A stretch of 64,000 nucleotides of DNA from Gammaproteobacteria bacterium (GTDB lineage Bacteria > Pseudomonadota > Gammaproteobacteria > Steroidobacterales > Woeseiaceae). Under the pieces are notes generated by a model. It worked only from the letters and a program-made list of their open reading frames with translations, made no database searches and was not told the origin of the DNA. The stretch spans positions 62,001-126,000 of the forward strand of contig JAUIDP010000001.1 of assembly GCA_030429005.1 (NCBI GenBank), written 5' to 3'. Numbering within the stretch: position 1 is the stretch's first letter; each line of letters starts with the position of its first letter. Positions 53,853-62,429 of this stretch are shown in pieces. The position numbers and the translations under genes are program-made.

Positions 53853-54860
53853 ATGCAAGCATTTAACGACCTGGCGGATTTCAGCAACGAGGAGATCGCT
53901 GCACTACTTGAACTGGCGAATCGACTGGACCGGCACCCGGAACCAACCGCGTTGCGTGGCAAGGTCCTGTCGCTCCTGTTTCTCAGCCCTTCGTTGCGTA
54001 CGCTGGCGTCATTCCAGGCCGCTATGACGCGCCTCGGCGGCGGCTCGTTCGTGATCTCGCCCGACATGTCGATTCACGGGCTCGAGTCGCGTCCCGGCAT
54101 CGTCATGGACGGCGCCGCGGCAGAACATATTCGTGAAGCCGTGCCGGTTATCGCGTCCTACGGTGACGCAATCGGCATTCGCGCCTTCGCGGAACGCAAG
54201 AACCTGGCCACGGATCTTGCCGAGACCGAGTTCAATGCGCTGACGGACCTGATCGACACGCCTTATATCAACATGGAATCGGCAATGAACCACCCCTGCC
54301 AGAACCTGGCGGACTGGAAAACGCTGGATGATTTCGACGTGCCGGCCAACGGCGGCAAGTTTGTACTGAGCTGGGCCTACCATCCGCGCGCGCTACCGCT
54401 CGCGGTGCCGTCGTCAACCCTGTACATGGCCGCCCGCCGCGGCATGGATGTGACGGTACTGCGACCCGAGGGCTTCGCCCTGCCCGACTCCATCATGGAC
54501 AAGGCGCGGACGGCGGCCGCAGCAAATGGGGGCTCGGTCACCGAGTCCGAGGACCGCGAAGAGGCGATGCAGGGCGCGCAGATCATCTACGCCAAGTCCT
54601 GGTCGTCGACATCGGCGTACGGTGACCGGATCGCCGAGCAGGAAATGCGCAAGGGGCTCGAGCACTGGTGCGTCGACGAAGACTGGTTCGCCAGCGCGGC
54701 GACCGACTGCCGCTTCATGCACTGCCTGCCGGTGCGGCGCGGCGTCGTGGTCAGCGAGGCAATCCTCGACGGACCGCGCAGTATCGTGATTCACGAGGCG
54801 CGCAATCGCATGCTTGCGCAGATGGCGGTGCTGCACCAGATGCTGGGAACCGGCCAATGA
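53853..54860 (+). CDS. argF': N-acylornithine carbamoyltransferase (AOTC/SOTC type)
   Basis: A 335-residue carbamoyltransferase that acts on acylated, not free, ornithine. LSPSLRTLASFQAA is the carbamoyl-phosphate loop; VMDGAAAEHI, YINMESAMNHPCQNLAD, LSWAYHPRALPLAVP and MHCLPVRRG match the AOTC/SOTC subfamily and differ from ordinary OTC. At the published specificity position (Glu92 in Xanthomonas AOTC, Pro90 in Bacteroides SOTC) this protein has Ala90, and Val299 replaces Xanthomonas Lys302. Both make it look more SOTC-like, so N-succinylornithine is a serious candidate. The leader is AGAGAGAAAGAGAGAGA-rich. Overlaps argB by ATGA. Confidence 0.88.
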   Translation: MQAFNDLADFSNEEIAALLELANRLDRHPEPTALRGKVLSLLFLSPSLRTLASFQAAMTRLGGGSFVISPDMSIHGLESRPGIVMDGAAAEHIREAVPVIASYGDAIGIRAFAERKNLATDLAETEFNALTDLIDTPYINMESAMNHPCQNLADWKTLDDFDVPANGGKFVLSWAYHPRALPLAVPSSTLYMAARRGMDVTVLRPEGFALPDSIMDKARTAAAANGGSVTESEDREEAMQGAQIIYAKSWSSTSAYGDRIAEQEMRKGLEHWCVDEDWFASAATDCRFMHCLPVRRGVVVSEAILDGPRSIVIHEARNRMLAQMAVLHQMLGTGQ

Positions 54861-55786
54861 CCAGCAACAAGGATCGCGCGATCGTCGTCTCGGCGCTGAA
54901 ACATGCGGCACCGTACATACGCCTGTTCAAGGGCAAGGTCTTCGTCCTGAAAGTCGGCGGCGAAGTGTTTGCCGACCCGGTAGCCACGCACGCGCTGATG
55001 GAACAGGTCGGCATCCTGCACCAGGTCGGCATCCGGGTCGTGCTGATTCACGGTGGCGGCCCGCAGTCGACCGAGCTCGCCGCGGCGCTGGGCCTGGAGA
55101 CCACCTTTATCGAGGGTCGCAGGGTCACCGACGGCGATTCACTGACCGTCGCGACGATGGTACTGAATGGCCAGATCAACACGCGCATCCTCGCTACCTG
55201 CCGCGACCTGCAGATTCCCGCCGTCGGCATCAGCGGTCTCGACGCCGGGCTGATCGAAGCACACCGCCGCCCGCCGGTCGAAAGGGACGGTGAAGCGCCC
55301 GTCGACTATGGCTTCGTCGGCGACATCGAAGCGGTCAATGCAGAAATCCTGAAAAAACAACTCGACAATGGCCTGATGCCCGTCGTCAGCCCGCTGTCCT
55401 GCGATGCGACCGGCACGGTCCTGAACATCAACGCCGACACGGTTGCCGCCGCGATCGCCGCCGAACTGCAGGCGGAAAAACTGATTCTTGCCACCGGGGC
55501 CCCGGGCATCCTGGAAGATGTCGGCGACCCGCTGTCACTGATCAGCTACATCGACCGCGCGGCCTTGAAGCAACTCAAGGCCGACGGCAAGCTCGCCGAC
55601 GGCATGTTGCCGAAGGCAGCGGCAATCGACGCGGCCATCAGCAACGGTGTGAGCCGCGTGCATATCATCTCCTACAAGTTCCCGGACAGCCTGCTGCTCG
55701 AGGTCTTCACGAACGAAGGAACCGGCACACTGGTTGTCGACGATATCGCCGCGCTGACGACCGCCGAACAGGGCAGCTCCAAATGA
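54857..55786 (+). CDS. argB: N-acylglutamate kinase
   Basis: A 309-residue amino acid kinase. FVLKVGGEVFAD, VLIHGGGPQSTELAAALG, RVTDGDSLTVA, NINADTVAAAIAAEL and LATGAPGILED follow the ArgB pattern. Xanthomonads with AOTC carry a fused acetyltransferase on ArgB; none is present here, so the glutamate-acylating enzyme must come from elsewhere. Overlaps argF' and argH by ATGA. Confidence 0.9.
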   Translation: MTSNKDRAIVVSALKHAAPYIRLFKGKVFVLKVGGEVFADPVATHALMEQVGILHQVGIRVVLIHGGGPQSTELAAALGLETTFIEGRRVTDGDSLTVATMVLNGQINTRILATCRDLQIPAVGISGLDAGLIEAHRRPPVERDGEAPVDYGFVGDIEAVNAEILKKQLDNGLMPVVSPLSCDATGTVLNINADTVAAAIAAELQAEKLILATGAPGILEDVGDPLSLISYIDRAALKQLKADGKLADGMLPKAAAIDAAISNGVSRVHIISYKFPDSLLLEVFTNEGTGTLVVDDIAALTTAEQGSSK

Positions 55787-56967
55787 GCCGTTTGTGGGAC
55801 AAGGGCTTGCCGCTCGACCAGCGCGTACTGCGCTATACGGCTGGCGAAGATCATCAACTCGACGCCAGGCTGGTCGAATACGACGTCCGGGCGTCGATTG
55901 CACATGCCGAAATGCTCGCGGCGACCGGCCTGCTGTCGAAGGCCGACAGCGAGGCAATATGCGCCGGCCTTCGACAGCTTGACCAGTCGTTTGCCGCGGG
56001 CGAGTGGCAAATCAGCCTCGAGGACGAGGACGTGCATACGGCACTCGAGAATCGCCTCGTCGAGGCAATTGGCGAGGCCGGTGGCCGCCTGCACCTGGGA
56101 CGGTCGCGCAATGACCAGGTATTGACGGCGTTGCGGTTATACCTGCGCGATGCAGTACTCGATATTGAGACGCGTGTCGGCAAGCTGCGCACGTCAGTCG
56201 CGGACCTGGACAAGCGCCAGGGTGACGTGCCATTGCCGGGCTATACGCACATGCAGCACGCGATGCCGTCGTCAGTCGGCCTCTGGTGCGCCGGCTTCGA
56301 CGAAGCTTTCGCCGACGCCGCTGCAGGCCTGCGCGCCGCCCTGCGACGCATTAACAAGAATCCGCTCGGCAGTGCGGCGGGCTATGGCACACCCGGGCTG
56401 CCGCTGGACCGGGAACTGACGACCACGAAACTCGGCTTCGACTCGGTGCAGGAGCCGGTCACTGCAGCGCAGTTGTCGCGCGGCAAAGCGGAGGCATCGT
56501 TGCTTTTCGAGCTGACGCTGCTGGCGCAGGACCTCGGCCGGATGGCTGCTGACCTGCTGCTTTTCTATACACAGGAGTTCGCCTACATCGAACTGGCTGC
56601 CGACATCACGACCGGCTCGTCGATCATGCCGCAAAAACGCAACCCCGATGTGCTCGAATTGATACGCGCCACGTCCGCAACGGTGCAGGCCTGCATGGAC
56701 GAAACGCTGCAGATCACCAGCAAGCTCCCGTCGGGCTACCAGCGCGACCTGCAGCGTCTGAAAGCGCCGCTGTTTCGCGGCATCGATCTCGTTGTAGAAA
56801 GCGTCGACATCATGGCGCATCTCCTCGACGGCATGCAGTTCGTCGCCGGGAATATCGTACTGGACCCGGGCATACATGCCGCCGAGGAGGCGAACCGGCT
56901 GGTCGTCGAGGAAGGCCTGCCGTTTCGCGAGGCTTATCGCCGGGTTGCGGCGCGCTTCAGCGAATAA
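55783..56967 (+). CDS. argH: Argininosuccinate lyase with short C-terminus
   Basis: A 394-residue fumarase-superfamily lyase releasing arginine and fumarate. HLGRSRNDQVLTALRLYLRD, PGYTHMQHAMPSSVGLW and the signature TTGSSIMPQKRNPD are intact. It ends at PFREAYRRVAARFSE, about 60 residues before the end of typical ArgH (E. coli, 457), so the C-terminal helices of domain 3 are missing. The stop is followed directly by another gene's end, and I see no frameshift, so the short form is probably real. Last gene of the operon. Confidence 0.9.
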   Translation: MSRLWDKGLPLDQRVLRYTAGEDHQLDARLVEYDVRASIAHAEMLAATGLLSKADSEAICAGLRQLDQSFAAGEWQISLEDEDVHTALENRLVEAIGEAGGRLHLGRSRNDQVLTALRLYLRDAVLDIETRVGKLRTSVADLDKRQGDVPLPGYTHMQHAMPSSVGLWCAGFDEAFADAAAGLRAALRRINKNPLGSAAGYGTPGLPLDRELTTTKLGFDSVQEPVTAAQLSRGKAEASLLFELTLLAQDLGRMAADLLLFYTQEFAYIELAADITTGSSIMPQKRNPDVLELIRATSATVQACMDETLQITSKLPSGYQRDLQRLKAPLFRGIDLVVESVDIMAHLLDGMQFVAGNIVLDPGIHAAEEANRLVVEEGLPFREAYRRVAARFSE

Positions 56968-56970
56968 CGC

Positions 56971-57600
56971 CTAGCTCTCGGAACACCAGACAATCGTCTC
57001 GTTGCCGCGGTCTTCACGGCGCGAGCGACTGCACTTCGCAGGCCGGCCACCGCTACCCGGGCCAGCGCCGGTGCCGCCGTTTCGTGACGGCCCGGAGCGT
57101 CCGTAGGACCCGGGACCACTGCTGCCCTTGTTGCCGGGGACCGGCCGCTTCGTGCCTCTGCCTTCGATGGCGCCTTCCGCGTAGTCATGCATGACGCTGA
57201 ACAACTCCTTGCCAATGGCGTAGTTCGTCGTCGTGGTCGTTCCGCTCGGCGTCGTGACAGTTACGCGGTACATGCCCGTCGGGACCGCATTTTTGACTTC
57301 GGCGGTGATCGCAATCGCAACGCTGGCAAATCCCGGGTCCGGGGACAGTTTGCCGTACATCGTGTAGGTGGCCGTGAACAGGTACAGGCTGGCAGCAATC
57401 GAGGCTCGACGGGACGCTGAGTATGGAAAGAACATCTGGTTCAGGAATGAATTGACGTAGCGTTGCGTGTCCAGGTCAGCGTGTCCGCAGCGATGACAGA
57501 CACCGACACCGGACGTAACGATTTGCGCATTTGCTGTCGGTGACAACAGCGACGTGGACAACAACACGAGGGCGACGGTAGCCAACCGCAGCGCCCTCAC
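56971..57600 (-). CDS. Unknown exported protein with CxxC and Gly-rich part
   Basis: A 209-residue protein with a signal peptide (about 1-25, ending SPTANAQ), an early CHRCG pair, a beta-like middle (TATYTMYGKLSPDPGF, VTTPSGTTTTTNYAIG) and a Gly/Ser/Pro-rich C-terminal third containing two more cysteines. GTG start overlapping the upstream stop by GTGA, so the two unknown genes form an operon. Not recognised. Confidence 0.6.
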   Translation of the reverse strand: MRALRLATVALVLLSTSLLSPTANAQIVTSGVGVCHRCGHADLDTQRYVNSFLNQMFFPYSASRRASIAASLYLFTATYTMYGKLSPDPGFASVAIAITAEVKNAVPTGMYRVTVTTPSGTTTTTNYAIGKELFSVMHDYAEGAIEGRGTKRPVPGNKGSSGPGSYGRSGPSRNGGTGAGPGSGGRPAKCSRSRREDRGNETIVWCSES

Positions 57601-58403
57601 CTGACCCACTCCTCGCCAAAGGCTTCCAGCGAATACTGGTTGAGTTCCTGCACGTAGGCAGCGCGCTGTGCAAGGACCGCGGCTTCGAGTTCCGGATCGA
57701 GATCGTGTTGTGGCCAGCCTGCGGCTTCCGGAAGCTGCATCTGGCGCGCAATCATCGTCAGTGCTTCGCGCTTGATTGCCGCGGACCGCTCTGCTTCGGC
57801 ATCGTTCGGCGACCATTTACAGCAACCGTTGATCGCATTCAGGAGCGGCCCGGGTTTTTGTGCGTACGAGGCGGCGCTCAGCATCAGCATCACGTAGGTT
57901 TGCTCGTCTTCCTGGTACTTCTCGGCAAGCAGGTAGGCCGCTTCGGGCGACCGCTCGTTGTTCACCTTGTCAACCAGTTCTGCCGTGGTGAGACCGCGCA
58001 ACGCCCCGATCGCCTGCGGGTCCAGGTAGTAGCGCAGGTCCGGCACGGCGGCCAGTTGCGAGCGCTGATCGTGCTGGCTGAACCAGCGATTCAGCAGCGT
58101 CTCGGCAGCAGCCGGGTCGACGTTGACACCATCCAGCTTCGCGAGGTCCGGTGCCTGCACGAAATCGCAGAGCGCGGCATCGCTCATGCCGGCATAGATT
58201 TCCCCGAGTTGCTTCCATTCGACGGTGCCGATGAAATCCTCGCAGTCGTTGGCCGAAACGGCGAACCGCTCGGGGCCGTCGTTCGTGTCGTCGACGCTGC
58301 GTCCGGCCGGCACTCGTGGTGTGTCCGGGGGCAAGGGGTCGGGGAGGTGGTACCAGGCCAGGAGGCCGATACAAAAAACAGCGGCTAGCAGGGTGTATTT
58401 CAT
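57597..58403 (-). CDS. Unknown exported or membrane-anchored protein
   Basis: A 268-residue protein with a hydrophobic N-terminus (about 3-18) and a mostly helical remainder; SPEAAYLLAEKYQEDEQTYVM looks like one Sel1/TPR-type helix pair but repeats are not clear. Four cysteines, including GCCKWSP. GGAG precedes the ATG at 58403. First gene of the pair. Function unknown. Confidence 0.6.
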   Translation of the reverse strand: MKYTLLAAVFCIGLLAWYHLPDPLPPDTPRVPAGRSVDDTNDGPERFAVSANDCEDFIGTVEWKQLGEIYAGMSDAALCDFVQAPDLAKLDGVNVDPAAAETLLNRWFSQHDQRSQLAAVPDLRYYLDPQAIGALRGLTTAELVDKVNNERSPEAAYLLAEKYQEDEQTYVMLMLSAASYAQKPGPLLNAINGCCKWSPNDAEAERSAAIKREALTMIARQMQLPEAAGWPQHDLDPELEAAVLAQRAAYVQELNQYSLEAFGEEWVR

Positions 58404-58564
58404 GATTATCGCTCCATTTATGAGCCAATAAGCCCATATTTAGTGTTACTTGGCAGGAAAATTCCGTTTTCCTGTGCATCAACGGACGCAGACGCGAGCC
58501 GCTGAATGCCCGATTCTGCTATAGCGACTCAGGCAGGTGGTCGTGTAAATTGCGGCCAAACCTC

Positions 58565-58570
58565 TATAAT
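58565..58570 (+). promoter_or_regulatory. Consensus -10 box before lptM
   Basis: TATAAT ending 27 bases before the lptM ATG, predicting a start near 58577. The -35 is weak (CGTGTA at 17 bases). The remainder of the 58404-58597 gap holds nothing else that I can name. Confidence 0.5.
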
Positions 58571-58597
58571 TGCCAAAACCCCGAAGAGTCGATCCTG

Positions 58598-58774
58598 ATG
58601 AAAAATCCACTGCGTTTACCGGCGGCATTGCTGCTGTCGATGTTCCTCATTGGCTGCGGCCAGACCGGTCCGCTGTACGTTTCGGGCAATCCGAGCACGG
58701 TGCAGCCTGCAACGAGCCAGTCGGCCAGTGACGAAGAAGACGAGCGGGACGGCGAATCTTCCAGCGAAGAGTAG
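58598..58774 (+). CDS. lptM: LPS-assembly lipoprotein LptM (YifL-like)
   Basis: A 58-residue lipoprotein: signal with lipobox LIGC (C20) and directly after it GQTGPLYVSGNP, the conserved LptM motif (CGQxGPLYLP). The tail is acidic (SDEEDERDGESSSEE). LptM binds the LptDE translocon and promotes LptD disulfide maturation in E. coli; fittingly, a dsbA gene lies 4.5 kb away. It ends 9 bases before polA. Confidence 0.85.
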   Translation: MKNPLRLPAALLLSMFLIGCGQTGPLYVSGNPSTVQPATSQSASDEEDERDGESSSEE

Positions 58775-58783
58775 TTCCGGCCG

Positions 58784-61498
58784 ATGGCGAGTGCTGACCT
58801 GGTCCTGATCGATGGCTCGTCCTACCTGTACCGGGCATACCACGCGTTACCCAACCTGACCAACTCGCAGGGCGAGGCAACCGGTGCGCTGCACGGCGTG
58901 CTGAACATGGTGAACAAGCTGGTACGCGAACAACAGGCTGCGCACATCGCGGTCGTGTTTGACGCGCCGGGCAAAACCTTTCGCGACGAGATGTTTGCCG
59001 AATACAAGGCGAATCGCCCACCGATGCCCGACGACCTGCGTTCCCAGGTCGAACCCATACTCGATGTCGTCAGGGCAATGGGCCTGCCACTGCTGCAGGT
59101 CGAGGGCGTCGAGGCGGACGACGTCATTGGCACATTGTGCCGGCAGGCAGCGGCGGCGGGCATGAATGTCCTAGTGTCGACTGGCGACAAGGACATGGCG
59201 CAACTCGTCAACGACAGGGTGACGCTCGTCAACACGATGAACGACAGCGTCATGGACCGTGACGCCGTCAAGAAAAAATTCGACGTGTTCCCGGAACAGA
59301 TCGTCGACTACCTTGCTCTCGTGGGCGACTCGTCCGACAACATTCCCGGCGTGCCCAGGGTCGGCGCCAAGACGGCGGCAAAATGGCTTAACCTGTACGA
59401 ATCCGCTGACGGCATTGTCGCGAACGCGAACGACATCGGCGGCAAGGTTGGCGAAAGCCTGCGCGACAACATCGACATGCTGAAACTGTCGAAACAGCTG
59501 GCGACGATTAAAGTTGATGTCGACTTGCCGATCGCGATCGAAGAGCTGCAGCCCGGCACTGTCGACCACGCCAGCCTCAGGAAAATTTACGGCCATTTCG
59601 AGTTGCGCACGCTGCTGCGCCAGCTCGACGAACAAGTCGAAGCCAGTGCTGCGCCAGGCGCCGACGCCGCCGAAACGGCCGATACCGCGCAAGGCGACTA
59701 CGAAACCGTGCTCGACTGGTCGGCCTTCGATCGCTGGATGGAAAAAATTCTTGCCGCCGGGCTGGTCGCGCTCGATACGGAAACCACCAGCCTCGACTAC
59801 ATGTCGGCCGAGGTGGTTGGCCTGTCACTCGCGGTCACGCCGGGCGAAGCGGCGTATATTCCGCTCGCGCACGACTACCCGGGTGCGCCGGACCAGCTGC
59901 CACGCGCCGAAGTGCTGGAAAAGATGCGCCCGTTTCTCGAGGACCCCGAAGCTTACAAGGTCGGCCATCACCTGAAGTACGATGCACACGTGCTCGCACG
60001 CCACGGCATACGGCTGGCCGGAATGCGGTACGACTCCATGCTCGAGTCGTATGTGCTCAACAGCGTCGCGACCCGCCACGACATGGACTCGGTCTGTCGC
60101 CTGTACCTCGGCCGGGACACGATTCACTACGAAGATGTAGCGGGTAAAGGCGCAAAGCAACTCACGTTCAACCAGGTTGATATTGAAACCGCAGCGCCGT
60201 ATGCAGCGGAAGATGCGGACATCACCTTGCAGCTGCACGCGACACTGGCGGAACGCCTGGCCGAAATTGAATCCCTGCAACAGGTCTACAGCGAGATTGA
60301 ACAACCGCTGGTACCGGTCCTTTTGCGAATCGAGGAAACCGGCGTCCTGCTCGACCGCGACATGCTCGCCCGGCAAAGTACCGAGCTGGCCAGGAAGATG
60401 CAGGAGCTTGAAGAGCAGGCCCATGCATTGGCGGGCGGACCGTTCAACCTGGGTTCGCCGAAGCAATTGCAGCAAATCCTGTTCGAACAGCTGGAACTGC
60501 CGGTGATCCGCAAGACACCCAAGGGCCAGCCCTCGACGGCTGAAGATGTCCTCGTCGAGCTCGCCATTGACTATGACCTGCCGCGCGTCATCATCGACTA
60601 CCGCAGTGTCAGCAAACTGAAGAGCACCTACACCGACAAGTTGCCGCTGCAGATTTCGCCAAGTACCGGCCGCGTGCACACGTCGTATCACCAGGCAGTT
60701 GCGGCGACCGGCCGGTTGTCGTCAACCGACCCGAACCTGCAGAACATCCCGATACGCACACCGGAAGGACGGCGAATTCGCCAGGCGTTTGTCGCACCGA
60801 AAGGTTCGCTGCTGCTCGCAGCGGACTACTCGCAGATCGAGCTGCGCATCATGGCGCACCTGTCCGCTGACGAGGGCCTGATGAGCGCGTTTGCGGCCGA
60901 CCAGGACGTACACCAGGCGACGGCCGCGGAGGTGTTCGAGACGGCCCTGGACGACGTCAGCGCCGAGCAGCGTCGCTCGGCGAAAGCCATCAATTTTGGC
61001 CTGATGTACGGCATGTCGGCGTTCGGCCTGGCAAAACAGCTCGGGATTTCCCGCGGCCAGGCGCAGGAATACGTTGACCTGTATTTCGATCGCTACCCGG
61101 GCGTCAAGGCTTACATGGACAACATTCGCCAGACGGCCAGGGAGCAGGGTTTCGTCGAAACGGTCTTCGGCCGCCGCCTGTACCTGCCCGAGATCAACGC
61201 AAAGAATGTCAACCGCCGGCAGTATGCGGAGCGAACCGCGATCAATGCGCCAATGCAGGGTACGGCGGCCGATATCATCAAGCGTGCAATGATCGATGTG
61301 CAGGCCTGGCTTGACGAATCGCAGGCCGACGGACGGATGATCATGCAGGTGCACGATGAACTGGTGTTCGAGGTGGCCGCCACGGCCGTCGATGCGTTTG
61401 AAAACCGCGTGATCGAGATCATGGCCGCCGCCGCAGAGCTCTCAGTGCCGTTGCGCGTCGCGGCCGGGCGCGGGGCCAACTGGGACGAAGCTCACTAG
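58784..61498 (+). CDS. polA: DNA polymerase I
   Basis: A 904-residue polymerase (E. coli, 928). 5'-3' exonuclease 1-290 (LVLIDGSSYLYRAYHALP, VVFDAPGKTFRDE, VSTGDKDMAQLV). 3'-5' exonuclease about 310-500 with all four acids: ALDTETTSLD, HHLKYDAHVL, YAAEDADITLQ. Polymerase: ADYSQIELRIMAHLS (A), RRSAKAINFGLMYGMS (B), MQVHDELVFEV (C). Proofreading should be active. engB follows convergently across the small-RNA locus. Confidence 0.97.
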   Translation: MASADLVLIDGSSYLYRAYHALPNLTNSQGEATGALHGVLNMVNKLVREQQAAHIAVVFDAPGKTFRDEMFAEYKANRPPMPDDLRSQVEPILDVVRAMGLPLLQVEGVEADDVIGTLCRQAAAAGMNVLVSTGDKDMAQLVNDRVTLVNTMNDSVMDRDAVKKKFDVFPEQIVDYLALVGDSSDNIPGVPRVGAKTAAKWLNLYESADGIVANANDIGGKVGESLRDNIDMLKLSKQLATIKVDVDLPIAIEELQPGTVDHASLRKIYGHFELRTLLRQLDEQVEASAAPGADAAETADTAQGDYETVLDWSAFDRWMEKILAAGLVALDTETTSLDYMSAEVVGLSLAVTPGEAAYIPLAHDYPGAPDQLPRAEVLEKMRPFLEDPEAYKVGHHLKYDAHVLARHGIRLAGMRYDSMLESYVLNSVATRHDMDSVCRLYLGRDTIHYEDVAGKGAKQLTFNQVDIETAAPYAAEDADITLQLHATLAERLAEIESLQQVYSEIEQPLVPVLLRIEETGVLLDRDMLARQSTELARKMQELEEQAHALAGGPFNLGSPKQLQQILFEQLELPVIRKTPKGQPSTAEDVLVELAIDYDLPRVIIDYRSVSKLKSTYTDKLPLQISPSTGRVHTSYHQAVAATGRLSSTDPNLQNIPIRTPEGRRIRQAFVAPKGSLLLAADYSQIELRIMAHLSADEGLMSAFAADQDVHQATAAEVFETALDDVSAEQRRSAKAINFGLMYGMSAFGLAKQLGISRGQAQEYVDLYFDRYPGVKAYMDNIRQTAREQGFVETVFGRRLYLPEINAKNVNRRQYAERTAINAPMQGTAADIIKRAMIDVQAWLDESQADGRMIMQVHDELVFEVAATAVDAFENRVIEIMAAAAELSVPLRVAAGRGANWDEAH

Positions 61499-61532
61499 AA
61501 TCTCAATAAAATCCGCAGTTTATGTGCTGGCC

Positions 61533-61560
61533 GGAACTTCAGACTGAGTCCAGACTCTAA
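61533..61560 (+). promoter_or_regulatory. Sigma-E/AlgU-type promoter at the polA-engB locus
   Basis: GGAACTT (61533-61539), 16 bases, TCTAA (61556-61560). The -35 is the full extracytoplasmic-stress consensus and the -10 is close to TCAAA/TCTGA. It points into the structured, terminated RNA that follows. In Pseudomonas aeruginosa the ErsA small RNA at this same locus is driven by sigma-22 (AlgU). Confidence 0.75.
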
Positions 61561-61566
61561 TCCTGT

Positions 61567-61682
61567 GAGTGCAAAACGTCACTCGTCTGCTTACCTCCCT
61601 AAGCAGACGTGCAGCTGGTGACCCCAAGCCAGTTGCTCCTGACTTTTCCCCGGTCACGTGCTGTGTTCCGGGGATTTTTTTT
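61567..61682 (+). ncRNA. Predicted small RNA at the Spot 42/ErsA locus
   Basis: About 115 bases from a predicted start near 61567. A perfect 10-bp stem CGTCTGCTTA/TAAGCAGACG (61584-61609) presents the loop CCTCCC, complementary to a Shine-Dalgarno GGGAGG. The intrinsic terminator has stem CCCCGG/CCGGGG (61648-61673) and eight T (61675-61682). It lies between polA and engB as do spf in enterics and ersA in pseudomonads; the end overlaps engB antisense. The start is inferred from the promoter. Confidence 0.72.
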
Positions 61683-62274
61683 CCGCGCCCGCTGTCGCCA
61701 GCAAGGATGCAAGCTTCTGCCGGGCCTCGTCCTCACCACTTCGCGTCAGCGCCGAAAATGGCTGCACTGTGGCCCGGCTGCCGACGGCCTTCCGGACTTC
61801 GAGAACGGCCGTCGCAACCTGTCCCCTTTTCAGCTTGTCGGCCTTGGTCAGCAATATATGAATCGGCAGCTCCACCGACTCGGCAAACTGCATCATGGCC
61901 TCGTCGTAGTCCGTCAGCCGGCGACGTATGTCCACGATCAGGAACAGGCCGCGCAGCGATCGCCGGGTTTCGAAATAGCCGGACAATAACTCGCCCCAGT
62001 GTTGCCGCATCCTGTCGGAGACCCTGGCGAAGCCGTAGCCAGGCAGGTCGACCAGGCGCCGGCCCGGTTCCAGGCCGAAAAAATTGACCAGCTGGGTGCG
62101 TCCCGGCGTCTTGCTGGTACGGGCAAACTGCCGCCGGTTAACAATAATATTGATGGCGCTGGACTTGCCGGCATTGGACCGGCCAGCCACGGCGACTTCG
62201 ACCCCGTCGTCGGACGGGAACTGCTCCGGGGCATTTGCACTCTTGATGAATTTCGCGTTCGGATACAACGACAT
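61654..62274 (-). CDS. engB: Ribosome biogenesis GTPase EngB (YihA/YsxC)
   Basis: A 206-residue GTPase for large-subunit assembly. G1 GRSNAGKSSAIN, G2 region SKTPGRTQLVNFF, G3 DLPGYG, G4 LLTKADKL are in order. Starts at the ATG at 62274. The last 30 bases overlap the terminator of the small RNA on the other strand. Divergent from cytochrome c4. Confidence 0.95.
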   Translation of the reverse strand: MSLYPNAKFIKSANAPEQFPSDDGVEVAVAGRSNAGKSSAINIIVNRRQFARTSKTPGRTQLVNFFGLEPGRRLVDLPGYGFARVSDRMRQHWGELLSGYFETRRSLRGLFLIVDIRRRLTDYDEAMMQFAESVELPIHILLTKADKLKRGQVATAVLEVRKAVGSRATVQPFSALTRSGEDEARQKLASLLATAGAEKKSPEHST

Positions 62275-62429
62275 GGGCGTATCGTCAAAAAATTACGTGT
62301 ATAATTCCGCTTCACAGTCTGACGACTTCAGGGCCACGCAGCAAGGCATTGGGGTGCTTTGCACAATGTCGGCGACTTGTCATATGCGACGACGGATGGC
62401 TTGGAATTCAAACCTTGGATTTTTACAAC

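Noticed and set aside
55783..57000. A frameshift explaining the short ArgH.
   Set aside because: No other frame after 56967 continues the ArgH C-terminus, and the next gene ends three bases later.
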